A stretch of 37,632 nt of DNA from Gammaproteobacteria bacterium (lineage in GTDB: Bacteria; Pseudomonadota; Gammaproteobacteria; SZUA-152): NCBI GenBank assembly GCA_021647505.1, contig JAKIUN010000035.1:1-37632 (forward strand). Reading direction: 5' to 3'. Positions 1-8,450 of this stretch are shown here, one piece after another. Below the pieces are notes generated by a model, which saw only the letters and a list, made by a program, of their open reading frames with translations, was not told the DNA's origin and searched no databases. The translations under genes and the position numbers were made by a program. Numbering within the stretch: the first letter of the stretch is position 1; every line of letters starts with the position of its first letter.

Positions 1-109
1 GTCTTCTACTACGTTATCGTATGGGCGTATCATTAAGAAAATCCATTTTTTCGTAGACCTCTTGTATCATTTTTTATCTATAGCTTTCAAGGTTAGGTGT
101 AAATATTAT

Positions 110-540
110 TTAATTTCCATTCCTTACCATATGAATCGCTTTCTTACCCATCTCTTTATCATGAGATCGCCGAACCGTTTTTCCATCGATTGCGACGACA
201 CCACCCACTTTGTCAGCGATATTCGTTACCCAGCTTGTAAAGAACTCCTGAAATACCGCTGGTGATATAATGGAGAACAATCTCCGGAAAGTATCATGCG
301 ATGGAATTCCATTTGGCAAATCTAAAAATGTCGAGAACCAATCTTTTTTAGCCTTGCCGAAGGACTCAATTGCATTCCAGTCATCCGCTCCACATATAAC
401 TGCGCAAATTGTTATCGCAATGATATCTTCCAGTTTGTGGGCACATTTTTTTCCATGCGTGGGTCGGGCATCATACTCAGATGGTCAAGAAGTGTTTTGT
501 TTTTACCGGTTTGGTTTTTCATAAATGCTCGCAGAAACAT
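110..540 (-). pseudogene. ISAs1-family transposase, N-terminal fragment, frameshifted
   Basis: This is the decayed 5' part of an insertion-sequence transposase. Reading from an ATG at 540, the N-terminal stretch runs to MMPDPRMEK. The frame then slips by one base in a run of seven T (446-452 on the plus strand) and continues as CAHKLEDIIAITICAVICG and on to the ISAs1 hallmark VVAIDGKTVRRSHDK. After AIHMV the similarity stops and a stop codon follows at 110. About 143 of the roughly 370 residues usual for the family remain, so the catalytic core and 3' end are lost. No terminal inverted repeat was found. It lies at the left end of the polysaccharide locus and probably marks an old rearrangement point. 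The family call rests on the DGKT(V/L)RRS motif and the N-terminal DUF-like segment. Confidence 0.8.
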
Positions 541-899
541 GAATATTCATGCCATCATGCAGCAATTAGCCCCTACGTGCTCAAGCTTTGCGCAAGAATT
601 TCGCTATATCTGGTTGAAAGTCATGAACATTTCATGCGTTCGCCCTGGGAGCACGCCCCAGTCGCACTATCCAGCATCCAGCTCGGGGGAAAGCCCCCGA
701 GATTTTCGCTATGCGGTTAAACTCTTCTGTGTAGCGTGGCATTTCATATTCACTTTCCGCCCCTCAGAGTTTATATTGATAAATTAAACCAGCAGATATC
801 TATCCTGACACAGAGGGATACTCCTGCGCATATTCTCAGCCACTTGCGTCCACTGAAGGGAAAGCTAAACCCCCGATAAAACAGCTATTTCCACGTCAA
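541..899. other. Intergenic stretch without a supported gene
   Basis: No coding region could be supported between the transposase relic and the end of the glycosyltransferase gene. The only clear structure is a perfect eight-base-pair hairpin at 682-701. No T-run follows that hairpin on the minus strand, so it is not a convincing terminator for the polysaccharide operon. Open frames here look like random or relic sequence. Confidence 0.5.
682..701. repeat. Perfect GC-rich hairpin
   Basis: CTCGGGGG at 682-689 pairs perfectly with CCCCCGAG at 694-701 around an AAAG loop. On the plus strand it is followed by ATTTTCGC, which is only weakly U-rich. It could be a terminator for a lost plus-strand gene or a small repetitive palindrome. 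The flanking TTTTCGCTATGCG resembles TTTCGCTACGCG in the palindrome cluster near 14985. Confidence 0.5.
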
Positions 900-1808
900 T
901 TACTGGTTTGAAAATCCGGATGATAGTCTTGATATTAGTGATTTGTAGAACATACGTGCAATACCAATTGACCCAAAATGTTTAATGCTAATTTTCATAA
1001 TTTTTTCCTGATAGTAATCAGCCAGTTGCGTGTTTCCTCTTCTTGTGTGATAAGAAGATAGAGCGTAGAAGGTAAGCAGTCTCATCTCATTCTTTTGCTG
1101 TTTAGTTTTCTTGGAAAATATTCCGCCATCGTGTATGCGGTACATTGCTGGTTTAATATCTTTCATAAACTTTCCTTTCCCATACTCTCCTAGAACTGAC
1201 CAAATGAAAAGATCTCCAAATTTAGCCATTTGTGCTTCGAAAGGGAATGGATCAACTATATTTCTAAAGCACGTTGTTAAAGTAAATATAGGGGTAGCTT
1301 TTTGAAGCTCTATAGGCTCTAAATCTTTTAACGCTCCCCAAAAATTAGTATCAAGATAACCACCTTTGTCAAATGGCTGACTATCATGGTATGTAATGAC
1401 ATACTCTGGATGTGATTCTAAAAAATCAACCTGAATCTGAAGTTTTTTTGGATCTGTCCAGTAATCATCGCCCTCGCACAGAGCAATATACTTTCCTTTA
1501 GCACGAGAAAAATTAAACCTTGAATTTATTCCTCCACCCTTTGAATATTGATTTTCAACTTGATAAATAGGTTTTATAATATCTGGATATTTTTTTTCAT
1601 AATTTTTTATTATTGTTGCAGTAGCATCGGTAGAAGCATCATCGTGTATCAGTATTTCAATAGGGAAATCTGTTTCCTGAATCAAAAAACTGTCAATAGT
1701 TTCAGATATGTATGGCTCATGGTTGAAAGTAATACAGCATATACTAAGCAAAGGAGAGGAATAAGCCTTCCAAGGCTGCATGACTTGTTTTTGATTTCTA
1801 TCAAACAT
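900..1808 (-). CDS. Family 2 glycosyltransferase
   Basis: A cytoplasmic glycosyltransferase of the GT-A fold that should add one sugar to the lipid-linked repeat unit. The 302-residue protein opens with LLSICCITFNH (residues 20-30), the first strand of the nucleotide-binding fold. It has DDAS at 56-59, the usual acidic position contacting the nucleotide, and EGDDYW at 112-117, which holds the metal-binding Asp pair. There is no membrane segment. It is the last gene of the minus-strand locus and its start overlaps the end of the flippase gene by 8 bases, so the two are probably translationally coupled. Base composition is markedly AT-rich. Donor and acceptor sugars cannot be deduced. It is the only glycosyltransferase recognised in the window, fewer than a repeat unit would normally need. 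Confidence 0.88.
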   Translation of the reverse strand: MFDRNQKQVMQPWKAYSSPLLSICCITFNHEPYISETIDSFLIQETDFPIEILIHDDASTDATATIIKNYEKKYPDIIKPIYQVENQYSKGGGINSRFNFSRAKGKYIALCEGDDYWTDPKKLQIQVDFLESHPEYVITYHDSQPFDKGGYLDTNFWGALKDLEPIELQKATPIFTLTTCFRNIVDPFPFEAQMAKFGDLFIWSVLGEYGKGKFMKDIKPAMYRIHDGGIFSKKTKQQKNEMRLLTFYALSSYHTRRGNTQLADYYQEKIMKISIKHFGSIGIARMFYKSLISRLSSGFSNQ

Positions 1809-3333
1809 TTACTTTTCTACTTTTATGAATAGCATCGAATATGAGTTCTCTGCACGCACTTGAAACCAAAATATTCGTCATTACAACCATCACCCCTATG
1901 CTGATCAAAATTATAAATACTTCCATTCTACCCATTCTATCAAAACCAATATCCAAGTTGTTAATAATCAGCAAGCCTATTACTGTACTTGAAAAAATTG
2001 GAGCAATATCTTTTAAAAGCCAAGGCCAATGTACACCAGGAGCAAATTTACTATGTACGATAGGAGTCCAGATAATAAATGTGATAAATCTAAGTATGAA
2101 CCATGTTAGTGCCACTCCTAATGCACCATACTCAAATGCAACATATACAACTATAGGAATTTGAATACTTGCAGAAATTGTGATATAGATAACATGCATT
2201 TTTAATTTACCATGTGCAAACTGCAGGTAAAACTGGAATGCACTAATCGCCAATATTCCATTTCCCAACGCAAACCAGAAAAGTATCGGCCCTGCCCATT
2301 CTGCCGCATCTTTGTTGCCCGTCCAAGCAAACAATAACTCGGTCGAAAACAGAGCAACTATTCCAGTCAAAGGTAGCATTACCACCGCCATTAGCTGTGT
2401 CGATTTCCTATACAATCTGAGCATAATATTTTCTTTACCCTGAGATAAAAGGTAAGTCATTCTAGGCAAAATTGCTTGGCTAATAGGATTTGATATACTC
2501 AAAATTCCTGCCGAAACAACTGCCACCAAAGCAAAGTAACCATATTCTGATAACGGCAAAATATTCGAAAGTATCATTTTATCCAATTGAGTGAGCAACA
2601 CCCATATTCCTGAGGTATACGCAATTCCAGCAGCAAAAGGAATTATTGGTTTGAGCGCACCCCAAAAAAAACAAAATCCAATTTTACCCGTATTTGGCAT
2701 AGAATGATAAAACATCATCAACAAAACAATTAATTCGATAACGCTAATAATAAGTTGATAAACAAAAAAACTTACTATATCTTGCGTTATGAACTTTAAT
2801 AGCAAAAATGCACCGACTGACTTCACTGTTACAATAACAATGTTAACAATATTTAACTGGACTTGGTTTTCCATGCCCTGAATTCCGCTACGATATAGTG
2901 ATGAAAACAAACTCAACCCGACCATCACACCCATCAGCACAATGCAAGTTTCCACTTCCGTTACATCTAGCAACGTAACCTTCAACCAGTGGTTCGCGGC
3001 CCAATTGCTGCTAATAGCAATACTTAAACTTGCAATTAAGGCAATAGAAAAAAAAATAAATTCAAGACTTCTTAACAGCCTTTTTAGCTCTATAAAATCG
3101 ATATTTTGTCCACGTATTTTTGCTGTCTGCCGTGACAGCATGGGTGACATTCCCATATTAAGCAGTGCCATCCAAGCTAATAGAAGCATGAAAAAACCAA
3201 CTAAACCAAAAGCTTCAGCCCCGAGGAACTGAAGATACAAAGGAAAAATAATAATTCCAATGATTGCTGTGTAACCAAGTCCAATATAATTGGCAATTGC
3301 GTTCCACCTTAATGACTTGGTGCTATTCATCAT
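1801..3333 (-). CDS. Polysaccharide flippase (Wzx-type, MOP superfamily)
   Basis: An integral membrane protein expected to flip undecaprenyl-linked oligosaccharide units across the inner membrane. The 510 residues are almost wholly hydrophobic helices, about 12-14 by eye, separated by short charged loops. The protein starts with SLRWNAIANYIGLGYTAIIG, typical of the polysaccharide-synthesis/oligosaccharide-flippase family, and its length fits that family (about 400-510). It sits between the methyltransferase gene (5-base gap) and the glycosyltransferase gene (8-base overlap), which supports a role in the same pathway. Wzx proteins diverge quickly, so the substrate cannot be inferred. A teichoic-acid or O-antigen exporter of the same superfamily would look identical at this level. 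The gene is AT-rich like its neighbours. Confidence 0.88.
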   Translation of the reverse strand: MMNSTKSLRWNAIANYIGLGYTAIIGIIIFPLYLQFLGAEAFGLVGFFMLLLAWMALLNMGMSPMLSRQTAKIRGQNIDFIELKRLLRSLEFIFFSIALIASLSIAISSNWAANHWLKVTLLDVTEVETCIVLMGVMVGLSLFSSLYRSGIQGMENQVQLNIVNIVIVTVKSVGAFLLLKFITQDIVSFFVYQLIISVIELIVLLMMFYHSMPNTGKIGFCFFWGALKPIIPFAAGIAYTSGIWVLLTQLDKMILSNILPLSEYGYFALVAVVSAGILSISNPISQAILPRMTYLLSQGKENIMLRLYRKSTQLMAVVMLPLTGIVALFSTELLFAWTGNKDAAEWAGPILFWFALGNGILAISAFQFYLQFAHGKLKMHVIYITISASIQIPIVVYVAFEYGALGVALTWFILRFITFIIWTPIVHSKFAPGVHWPWLLKDIAPIFSSTVIGLLIINNLDIGFDRMGRMEVFIILISIGVMVVMTNILVSSACRELIFDAIHKSRKVNV

Positions 3334-3338
3334 ATTTG

Positions 3339-4121
3339 TTATAAACCACCACCATAGGACTCATTTTTCCTTAATATAAATAGTGGTCTATTTAAAAATT
3401 CACCTAAAGAATCATCTCGGTTGATATTTTTATCATCAAGTTCGACATATACCACTTGCCCTCCTTCTCCTTTCACTGGTATCCCAATACCTATAATTTC
3501 CCATACATCACGCACTGAATTAATCACGAAATCAATTAACTCTCTTTTGGTGCCATTTTCAAACAAACCAATATTCTTATTCCCTTTCCAGCAAAACCCT
3601 AATTGAAAAACAAGGTGGCCTGTCGTTTTTACCATGCTATTTAACTGGATTGCCATTTGTTTTTTTGCAGCATCAATTGACAAGGCATTATCCCCATAGT
3701 CATCTCCTAGATGATGGAGCACGTTTAAAAGAAACACCACACCATATCGCTTCGTTTCTTCTGCTTCAAAAACATAATAACCGTTGGTAACCTCTATTTT
3801 ATCAGAGCACTCAAGAACATCAGAAGCCGTACTAACAAATTTTGAATGTGCTCTATTACCTTCGTAATGATGCACAGAAATAGCACCTGCCTCAATCGAT
3901 TCAAACGTAAAATAACCAGAGTTTCCACCAACATCCAGGATATTCTTATTTTTCACCTCAACATGTTTTAATATATAGTCTAATCTTTCACGCTCATATC
4001 TGGATTTTACTTCAATCTGTCCTGTACCAATGATTGCACTTAATTTATCAGAAAGAATCTGATAATTTGAATGCTTACTATTTTTTGCATACAGTTCTTT
4101 GAGCTGAGTTAAAGAATTCAT
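3339..4121 (-). CDS. Class I SAM-dependent methyltransferase
   Basis: A soluble 260-residue protein with the Rossmann-like methyltransferase fold. Motif I is ILDVGGNSGY at residues 61-70, where the glycines bind S-adenosylmethionine. The post-I acidic position is seen in HHYEGNR (84-90), and LLNVLHHLGDD (131-141) is the motif IV region. The N-terminal 50 residues are charged and helical. It starts one base after the stop of the ATP-grasp gene and ends 5 bases before the flippase start, so it belongs to the same transcript. It probably methylates a sugar, or the group installed by the neighbouring aminotransferase and ATP-grasp enzyme. It could act at O, N or C, and nothing in the sequence decides which. 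Distant resemblance to tRNA-uridine or DUF1698-type methyltransferases was considered, but context favours sugar decoration. Confidence 0.8.
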   Translation of the reverse strand: MNSLTQLKELYAKNSKHSNYQILSDKLSAIIGTGQIEVKSRYERERLDYILKHVEVKNKNILDVGGNSGYFTFESIEAGAISVHHYEGNRAHSKFVSTASDVLECSDKIEVTNGYYVFEAEETKRYGVVFLLNVLHHLGDDYGDNALSIDAAKKQMAIQLNSMVKTTGHLVFQLGFCWKGNKNIGLFENGTKRELIDFVINSVRDVWEIIGIGIPVKGEGGQVVYVELDDKNINRDDSLGEFLNRPLFILRKNESYGGGL

Positions 4122-5237
4122 CTACCTCATTCCCTCTTTAAAAATTTCAATAGTATCCAAACGTTTTAAAACATCGCATTGTATCCATTCATCCAGATGC
4201 ATTAGCAGCCCCCTTTCATCTCCTTTGTGAAAGGATAATTTACCCCCATCTCGAAGAATGCTATGTACACCACCAAACCAAAAATATTTAGTTTTCTTTG
4301 GCATATCAAAACATGGCACATTGTCGACAAAACCATAGTCATGTAACAATGCCTCGAAAAAATTCATTCCAGCATCAACAAATAGTTGCGATGGCCCCCA
4401 GAATCGTGGATTTGCTTCGATCATGTAATTTCCATATCTACTGGCCTTTAGTTCCACCATAACTAAACCAAAAAAGCCAATCTCCTTGAATAAGTGCTCA
4501 TATAGTAAGGTTTCTTTTGTTTTATGGATGTCAGCTGTCACAGCTGCAACCATTGATTGACCACCCGGCTGTTGAACTAAATTTTCTTGTGAAAACTTAA
4601 ATATTTCTCCATTTCTATGGAAATAATAAAGTAGATATTTACTATCACCCTCCACATATTCCTGGAAATAGAAATCTTCCGGATCGCAATTACCTATAAA
4701 TTCTTTTTTTTGTTCCTTATTAAAAATTAAAAATGGTGTGTAAATAGACCCGTTTCTTGTAAAATATTTTCTCGGCTTGGCAACGAATGGGAATTTAGTA
4801 TCTGCTATTGAGTTATATTCATACGGTATCAATATCCCTTGTCCTTTACAGAGTTCACTAAAAGACTTTTTATCTGACACTGAAGTATATATGGAGGCAT
4901 CGGATAGTGGCACAATTACATCCATTTGCTCCAATGCTGCACGTTCTTCCTGCAAAAAACGATTTAATGTCTCTGTTGAAGGCGCTATAAAGCACTGTTT
5001 AACTCCATGGTTACCCTGAATCAAATTGATATAGCTCTGCATACTTTCCAGGTCTAATATCTGACTTTCTCTAATTATTTCAACATGATTCTTATATGAT
5101 GTTTTAAATATCGGATCTTCTTTGCTCCTGGCAATTATTGCGTATCTGATTCTATATTTTTCAAGTGTTCTAATAAACGATATTATAGCTCTATTATTAT
5201 AGCCAGAAAAAATAATGATTATTTTATCAAAAACCAC
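4122..5237 (-). CDS. ATP-grasp ligase
   Basis: An ATP-dependent carboxylate-amine/thiol ligase of the ATP-grasp fold, 371 residues, cytoplasmic. The N-terminal pre-ATP-grasp domain begins IIIIFSGYNNRAIISFIRTL. The ATP-binding lysine is probably K154 in FPFVAKP. The flexible loop and second lysine region is YFQEYVEGDSKY (190-201). The metal- and phosphate-binding motif is IEANPRFWG (273-281). The overall pattern is that of carbamoyl-phosphate-synthase-like ATP-grasp proteins. It lies between a sugar aminotransferase and a methyltransferase, with the methyltransferase starting immediately after its stop codon. An attractive inference is that it couples an amino acid or other carboxylate to the amino sugar made by the aminotransferase. 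The family also includes peptide and cofactor ligases, so the substrate is open. Confidence 0.8.
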   Translation of the reverse strand: MVFDKIIIIFSGYNNRAIISFIRTLEKYRIRYAIIARSKEDPIFKTSYKNHVEIIRESQILDLESMQSYINLIQGNHGVKQCFIAPSTETLNRFLQEERAALEQMDVIVPLSDASIYTSVSDKKSFSELCKGQGILIPYEYNSIADTKFPFVAKPRKYFTRNGSIYTPFLIFNKEQKKEFIGNCDPEDFYFQEYVEGDSKYLLYYFHRNGEIFKFSQENLVQQPGGQSMVAAVTADIHKTKETLLYEHLFKEIGFFGLVMVELKASRYGNYMIEANPRFWGPSQLFVDAGMNFFEALLHDYGFVDNVPCFDMPKKTKYFWFGGVHSILRDGGKLSFHKGDERGLLMHLDEWIQCDVLKRLDTIEIFKEGMR

Positions 5238-5296
5238 GGGGAAATCTCACTAGATATACTGACTTCTCACCTAAAAAAATGCTTGTCAACATAATT

Positions 5297-6472
5297 TTAT
5301 GACTCACTTTCTATCAATATTTGTATCACTGATGTCACTGTTTTAACTATTTTATAATCTATTGCCGTCCCCGTAGGTAACACAATAACCCTATCAGCAA
5401 CATACTGAGTATTTGCCAACATTAGCCCAGCGTGAGGGTACAACTCTCTATAAGGCATCATGTTATGGCAACCTGGCCAGAAGTATTTCCTTGCCAGGAT
5501 ATTTTCTGTATGCAAGGCTTGAATAATCTTGTCCCGAGTTACCGGGCACTTTTCACAGACTTCCATCACCACATACTGATAGCTGTTGAATTCTGATTCG
5601 TCGAAGGTCAGGAGACTGATACCGGGCAAACTGGATAGTCCCTCATAGTAGGCCTGATAATTGCGCTGATTGGCCTCAACCACGTTATCGATAGCATCCA
5701 GATTAACCATTCCCATCGCTGCTACAATTTCAATCATTTTACCATTAGTACCAGGATGAATGACGTTATCCACCCCCGAAAAACCAAAGTTTCGCATCAG
5801 ACGTATGGTTTTGGCAAGATCATCATTGTTAGTAAGAACTGCACCGCCTTCAAAGGTATTGAAAAATTTGGTGGCATGAAAGCTCAACACTTCACAGGCC
5901 CCAAAATTTCCGACCATCGTGCCTTTGTATGAACAACCAAAAGCATGAGCGGCATCGAACATCAGCTTGAGACCATGTTCATCAGCAATAGTTTGTAATG
6001 CCTCAATAGGTGCGTTACGGCCCCAGAGGTGAACACCAATAATGCCTGTGGTGCGCGGGGTGATCATGCGCCGTACAGCATCAGGATCAAGGGTATGAGT
6101 GACAGGATTGATATCTGCAAATACTGGAGTGATAGCCTGCCAGTGTAAGGCATGGGCAGTAGCAATGAAGGTGTAGGAAGGGATGATTACTTCACCTTCC
6201 AGGCCCAGCGCGCGAATGGCTATTTCAAGTGCTACCGTGCCATTGCACATGGCTACACAGTGTTTGACATCGTGGTGGGCGGCTATTCTCTGCTCGAATT
6301 CCTTTAGTACTGGACCATCATTGCTTAACCAGCGACGATCAAAAATTTCTTCTGTATACTTCAGAAAGGCTTCGCGGCTACCGATATTTGGGCGGCCAAC
6401 ATGTAGCGGTTTCTCAAAGGCAGGAGAGGCCCCGTTTATGGCTAGATCTTGTGGTGATAGAATCAATTTCAT
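5297..6472 (-). CDS. DegT/DnrJ/EryC1/StrS sugar aminotransferase
   Basis: A PLP-dependent aminotransferase acting on a nucleotide-linked keto sugar. The 391-residue length is typical of the family. Landmarks are RRWLSNDGP (47-55), the PLP-phosphate region CNGTVALEIAIRALGL (76-91), the acidic residue contacting the PLP ring nitrogen in FDAAHAFG (172-179), and the Schiff-base lysine K202 in HATKFFNTFEGG. It lies 92 bases downstream of rfbB, whose product dTDP-4-keto-6-deoxyglucose is the likely substrate or precursor, as for the 4-aminotransferases VioA and DesI. A 3-keto substrate (FdtB/QdtB type) would need an isomerase that is not seen here. No clear ribosome-binding site precedes the ATG. 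A possible promoter lies just upstream (6483-6512), so it may begin a sub-operon with the ATP-grasp, methyltransferase, flippase and glycosyltransferase genes. Confidence 0.88.
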   Translation of the reverse strand: MKLILSPQDLAINGASPAFEKPLHVGRPNIGSREAFLKYTEEIFDRRWLSNDGPVLKEFEQRIAAHHDVKHCVAMCNGTVALEIAIRALGLEGEVIIPSYTFIATAHALHWQAITPVFADINPVTHTLDPDAVRRMITPRTTGIIGVHLWGRNAPIEALQTIADEHGLKLMFDAAHAFGCSYKGTMVGNFGACEVLSFHATKFFNTFEGGAVLTNNDDLAKTIRLMRNFGFSGVDNVIHPGTNGKMIEIVAAMGMVNLDAIDNVVEANQRNYQAYYEGLSSLPGISLLTFDESEFNSYQYVVMEVCEKCPVTRDKIIQALHTENILARKYFWPGCHNMMPYRELYPHAGLMLANTQYVADRVIVLPTGTAIDYKIVKTVTSVIQILIESES

Positions 6473-6482
6473 TTTGCAATAT

Positions 6483-6512
6483 TATTTAACGAATCTATAT
6501 GTAGTTTGACAA
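6483..6512 (-). promoter_or_regulatory. Possible sigma-70 promoter upstream of the aminotransferase gene
   Basis: On the minus strand TTGTCA (6512-6507) is followed after 18 bases by TAAATA (6488-6483), a fair match to -35 and -10 boxes. It ends 10 bases before the aminotransferase ATG, which would leave almost no leader. The gap is AT-rich, so chance matches are likely. Confidence 0.25.
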
Positions 6513-6564
6513 TTAATTTACCTTGCACAACTCTTCCTCAATCAAACATAACTCAGTTTTCCAA

Positions 6565-7572
6565 TTATTGCCCCAGATACCATTTAAGGGTTTTCTGCAT
6601 GCCTGACTCAAAGGTTTCTTCTGGCCACCAGTGTAACGACTCCTCAATTTTTGACTGATTAATGGCATAACGCCAATCATGTCCAGGGCGATCCTTTACA
6701 TAAGTTATCAATAAATTATGTGATCTATTGGCAGGCTGCATGCTATCCATGAGCTTACATATTTTCCTGCAAATATTGATATTTGCCCATTCATTGCAAC
6801 CACCAATGTTATAGGTTTCACCAACATCTCCTTTTCTGATCACAAGATCAACACCTCGACAGTGATCTTCCACATATAGCCAATCACGAATATTGCTGCC
6901 ATCTCCATAGACTGGAATGGACTTCTGTTCAATGCAACTTCTGATTATGGTTGGAATGAATTTTTCTCCATGCTGATAAGGGCCATAGTTGTTGGAGCAG
7001 TTGGTTATGGTCATGGGCAGGCCGTAGGTGTGTTGATAGGCGCACACCATATGATCAGATGATGCCTTACTTGCAGAATAAGGAGAATTTGGCGCAAAGG
7101 GGGTTTGTTCCGTGAAAGGAGGGTCATCAGGACTTAGCGTCCCATAAACTTCATCGGTGGAGATGTGGTGGAATCGACAATCGGTCACATTCCAGGCCTT
7201 CTCTTCCAGCCAGTACTGGCGTGCTGCCTCAAGCAAGGTGAATGTGCCCATAATATTGGTGCGTACAAATTCAGCTGGATCGTCAATAGAGCGATCTACG
7301 TGCGACTCCGCAGCAAAATGTACGATGGTGTCGATTTCATGCTCACGCAGTAATCCATTCACCAGCTCTTGATTGCATATATCACCTTGCACAAAGGTAT
7401 GCCGCTGTGGATCGGGAAGTTCCCTCAAGTTATCCAATGATCCAGCGTAGGTCAACAGATCCAGATTGACTATTTTTATATCCGGATGGCAGGCCAACAC
7501 GTGCCGGACAAAATTGCAACCAATAAAACCCGCACCGCCGGTAACTAACATATTTTTTGGCGTATAAGTCAT
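6565..7572 (-). CDS. rfbB: dTDP-glucose 4,6-dehydratase
   Basis: Catalyses the second step of dTDP-L-rhamnose synthesis, converting dTDP-glucose to dTDP-4-keto-6-deoxyglucose with bound NAD. The 335-residue short-chain-dehydrogenase-type protein has the NAD-binding glycine motif TGGAGFIG (11-18) and the dehydratase signature STDEVYG (138-144) with its Asp-Glu pair. The catalytic YxxxK is Y165-S-A-S-K169. It is slightly shorter than E. coli RmlB (361). Its ATG overlaps the rfbD stop by four bases, indicating translational coupling. The product feeds both the rhamnose branch (rfbC, rfbD) and probably the aminotransferase encoded next. Confidence 0.96.
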   Translation of the reverse strand: MTYTPKNMLVTGGAGFIGCNFVRHVLACHPDIKIVNLDLLTYAGSLDNLRELPDPQRHTFVQGDICNQELVNGLLREHEIDTIVHFAAESHVDRSIDDPAEFVRTNIMGTFTLLEAARQYWLEEKAWNVTDCRFHHISTDEVYGTLSPDDPPFTEQTPFAPNSPYSASKASSDHMVCAYQHTYGLPMTITNCSNNYGPYQHGEKFIPTIIRSCIEQKSIPVYGDGSNIRDWLYVEDHCRGVDLVIRKGDVGETYNIGGCNEWANINICRKICKLMDSMQPANRSHNLLITYVKDRPGHDWRYAINQSKIEESLHWWPEETFESGMQKTLKWYLGQ

Positions 7573-8450
7573 GCCTTAAGTTCCTCGACAACTTTTATTA
7601 AACTATCTCTCCAGTTCGGCTGGCAGATGTCAAATACTGCTTGGATTTTTTCACAATTCAAGATAGAGTTTTTAGGACGAGGGGCTAATGCCGGATATTC
7701 CTTGCTTGGAATCGCTATCACAGAACGAACTTTGATTTCATAGTCTTGCCTGCGCGCCTCATCAAAAATTGCCTCGGCAAAAGCATGCCATGTTGTATCC
7801 GGTACACCGCAGTAATGATAGATGCCCCAAGGCTGTTCTATAATATCCAGTCTCTTTACAATCTTCCAGATAGTATCTGCAATATCGCGCGCAGCTGTAG
7901 GGCCTCCATGCTGGTCATTTACAACTCTCAATTCTTCACGTTGCGCACCGCAGTGCAACATGCTTTTGACAAAATTGTTGCCATGCGCTGAATAGACCCA
8001 CGCCGTACGCAGTACTATCGTTTTAGTGCATGTATTAATTGCTGCTTGCTCACCTGCCAGCTTGCTCTCGCCATAAATGCACAGTGGCCTAACTGGGTCA
8101 TCTTCACTGTATGGCGTCTGCTGTCTACCATCAAATACGTAATCGGTGGAAATATGAATGAATGGAATCCCAATATCGGTGCAGGCTCGAGCTAGGTTTC
8201 CCACTCCTATCTCATTTACAGAAAAAGCGCCTCCTTTGTCTTGCTCAGCTTTATCCACCGCCGTATAGGCAGCGGTATTGATGATTACATCCGGAGCCAA
8301 TTCTTCCACTTCATCATTGACTGCCGACGAATCACAAATATCCAGCTCTCTTCGAGTCCGCCCAATGGCTTGTACATAAAAATCTGGTGCCAAGCGCAAT
8401 AGCTCTGTCCCAACTTGTCCACGAGAGCCAGTAACAAGAACACGCTTCAT
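7569..8450 (-). CDS. rfbD: dTDP-4-dehydrorhamnose reductase
   Basis: Last step of dTDP-L-rhamnose synthesis: NAD(P)H-dependent reduction of dTDP-4-keto-L-rhamnose. The 293-residue protein has the nucleotide-binding motif VTGSRGQVG (6-14), the conserved STDYVFDG (101-108), and the catalytic Y126-G-E-S-K130 in IYGESKLAGE. Length matches RmlD proteins (about 299). It overlaps both rfbC (4 bases) and rfbB (4 bases), so the rfbCDB block is translated as a coupled unit. Confidence 0.96.
   Translation of the reverse strand: MKRVLVTGSRGQVGTELLRLAPDFYVQAIGRTRRELDICDSSAVNDEVEELAPDVIINTAAYTAVDKAEQDKGGAFSVNEIGVGNLARACTDIGIPFIHISTDYVFDGRQQTPYSEDDPVRPLCIYGESKLAGEQAAINTCTKTIVLRTAWVYSAHGNNFVKSMLHCGAQREELRVVNDQHGGPTAARDIADTIWKIVKRLDIIEQPWGIYHYCGVPDTTWHAFAEAIFDEARRQDYEIKVRSVIAIPSKEYPALAPRPKNSILNCEKIQAVFDICQPNWRDSLIKVVEELKA

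Noticed and set aside
783-879. Plus-strand frame with DTPAHILSHLRPL, faintly like the end of a Tn3 transposase
   Set aside because: The defining G-W-x-H-I-N-L-T-G-D-Y ending is absent after the HLRPL match, and the similarity is too short.
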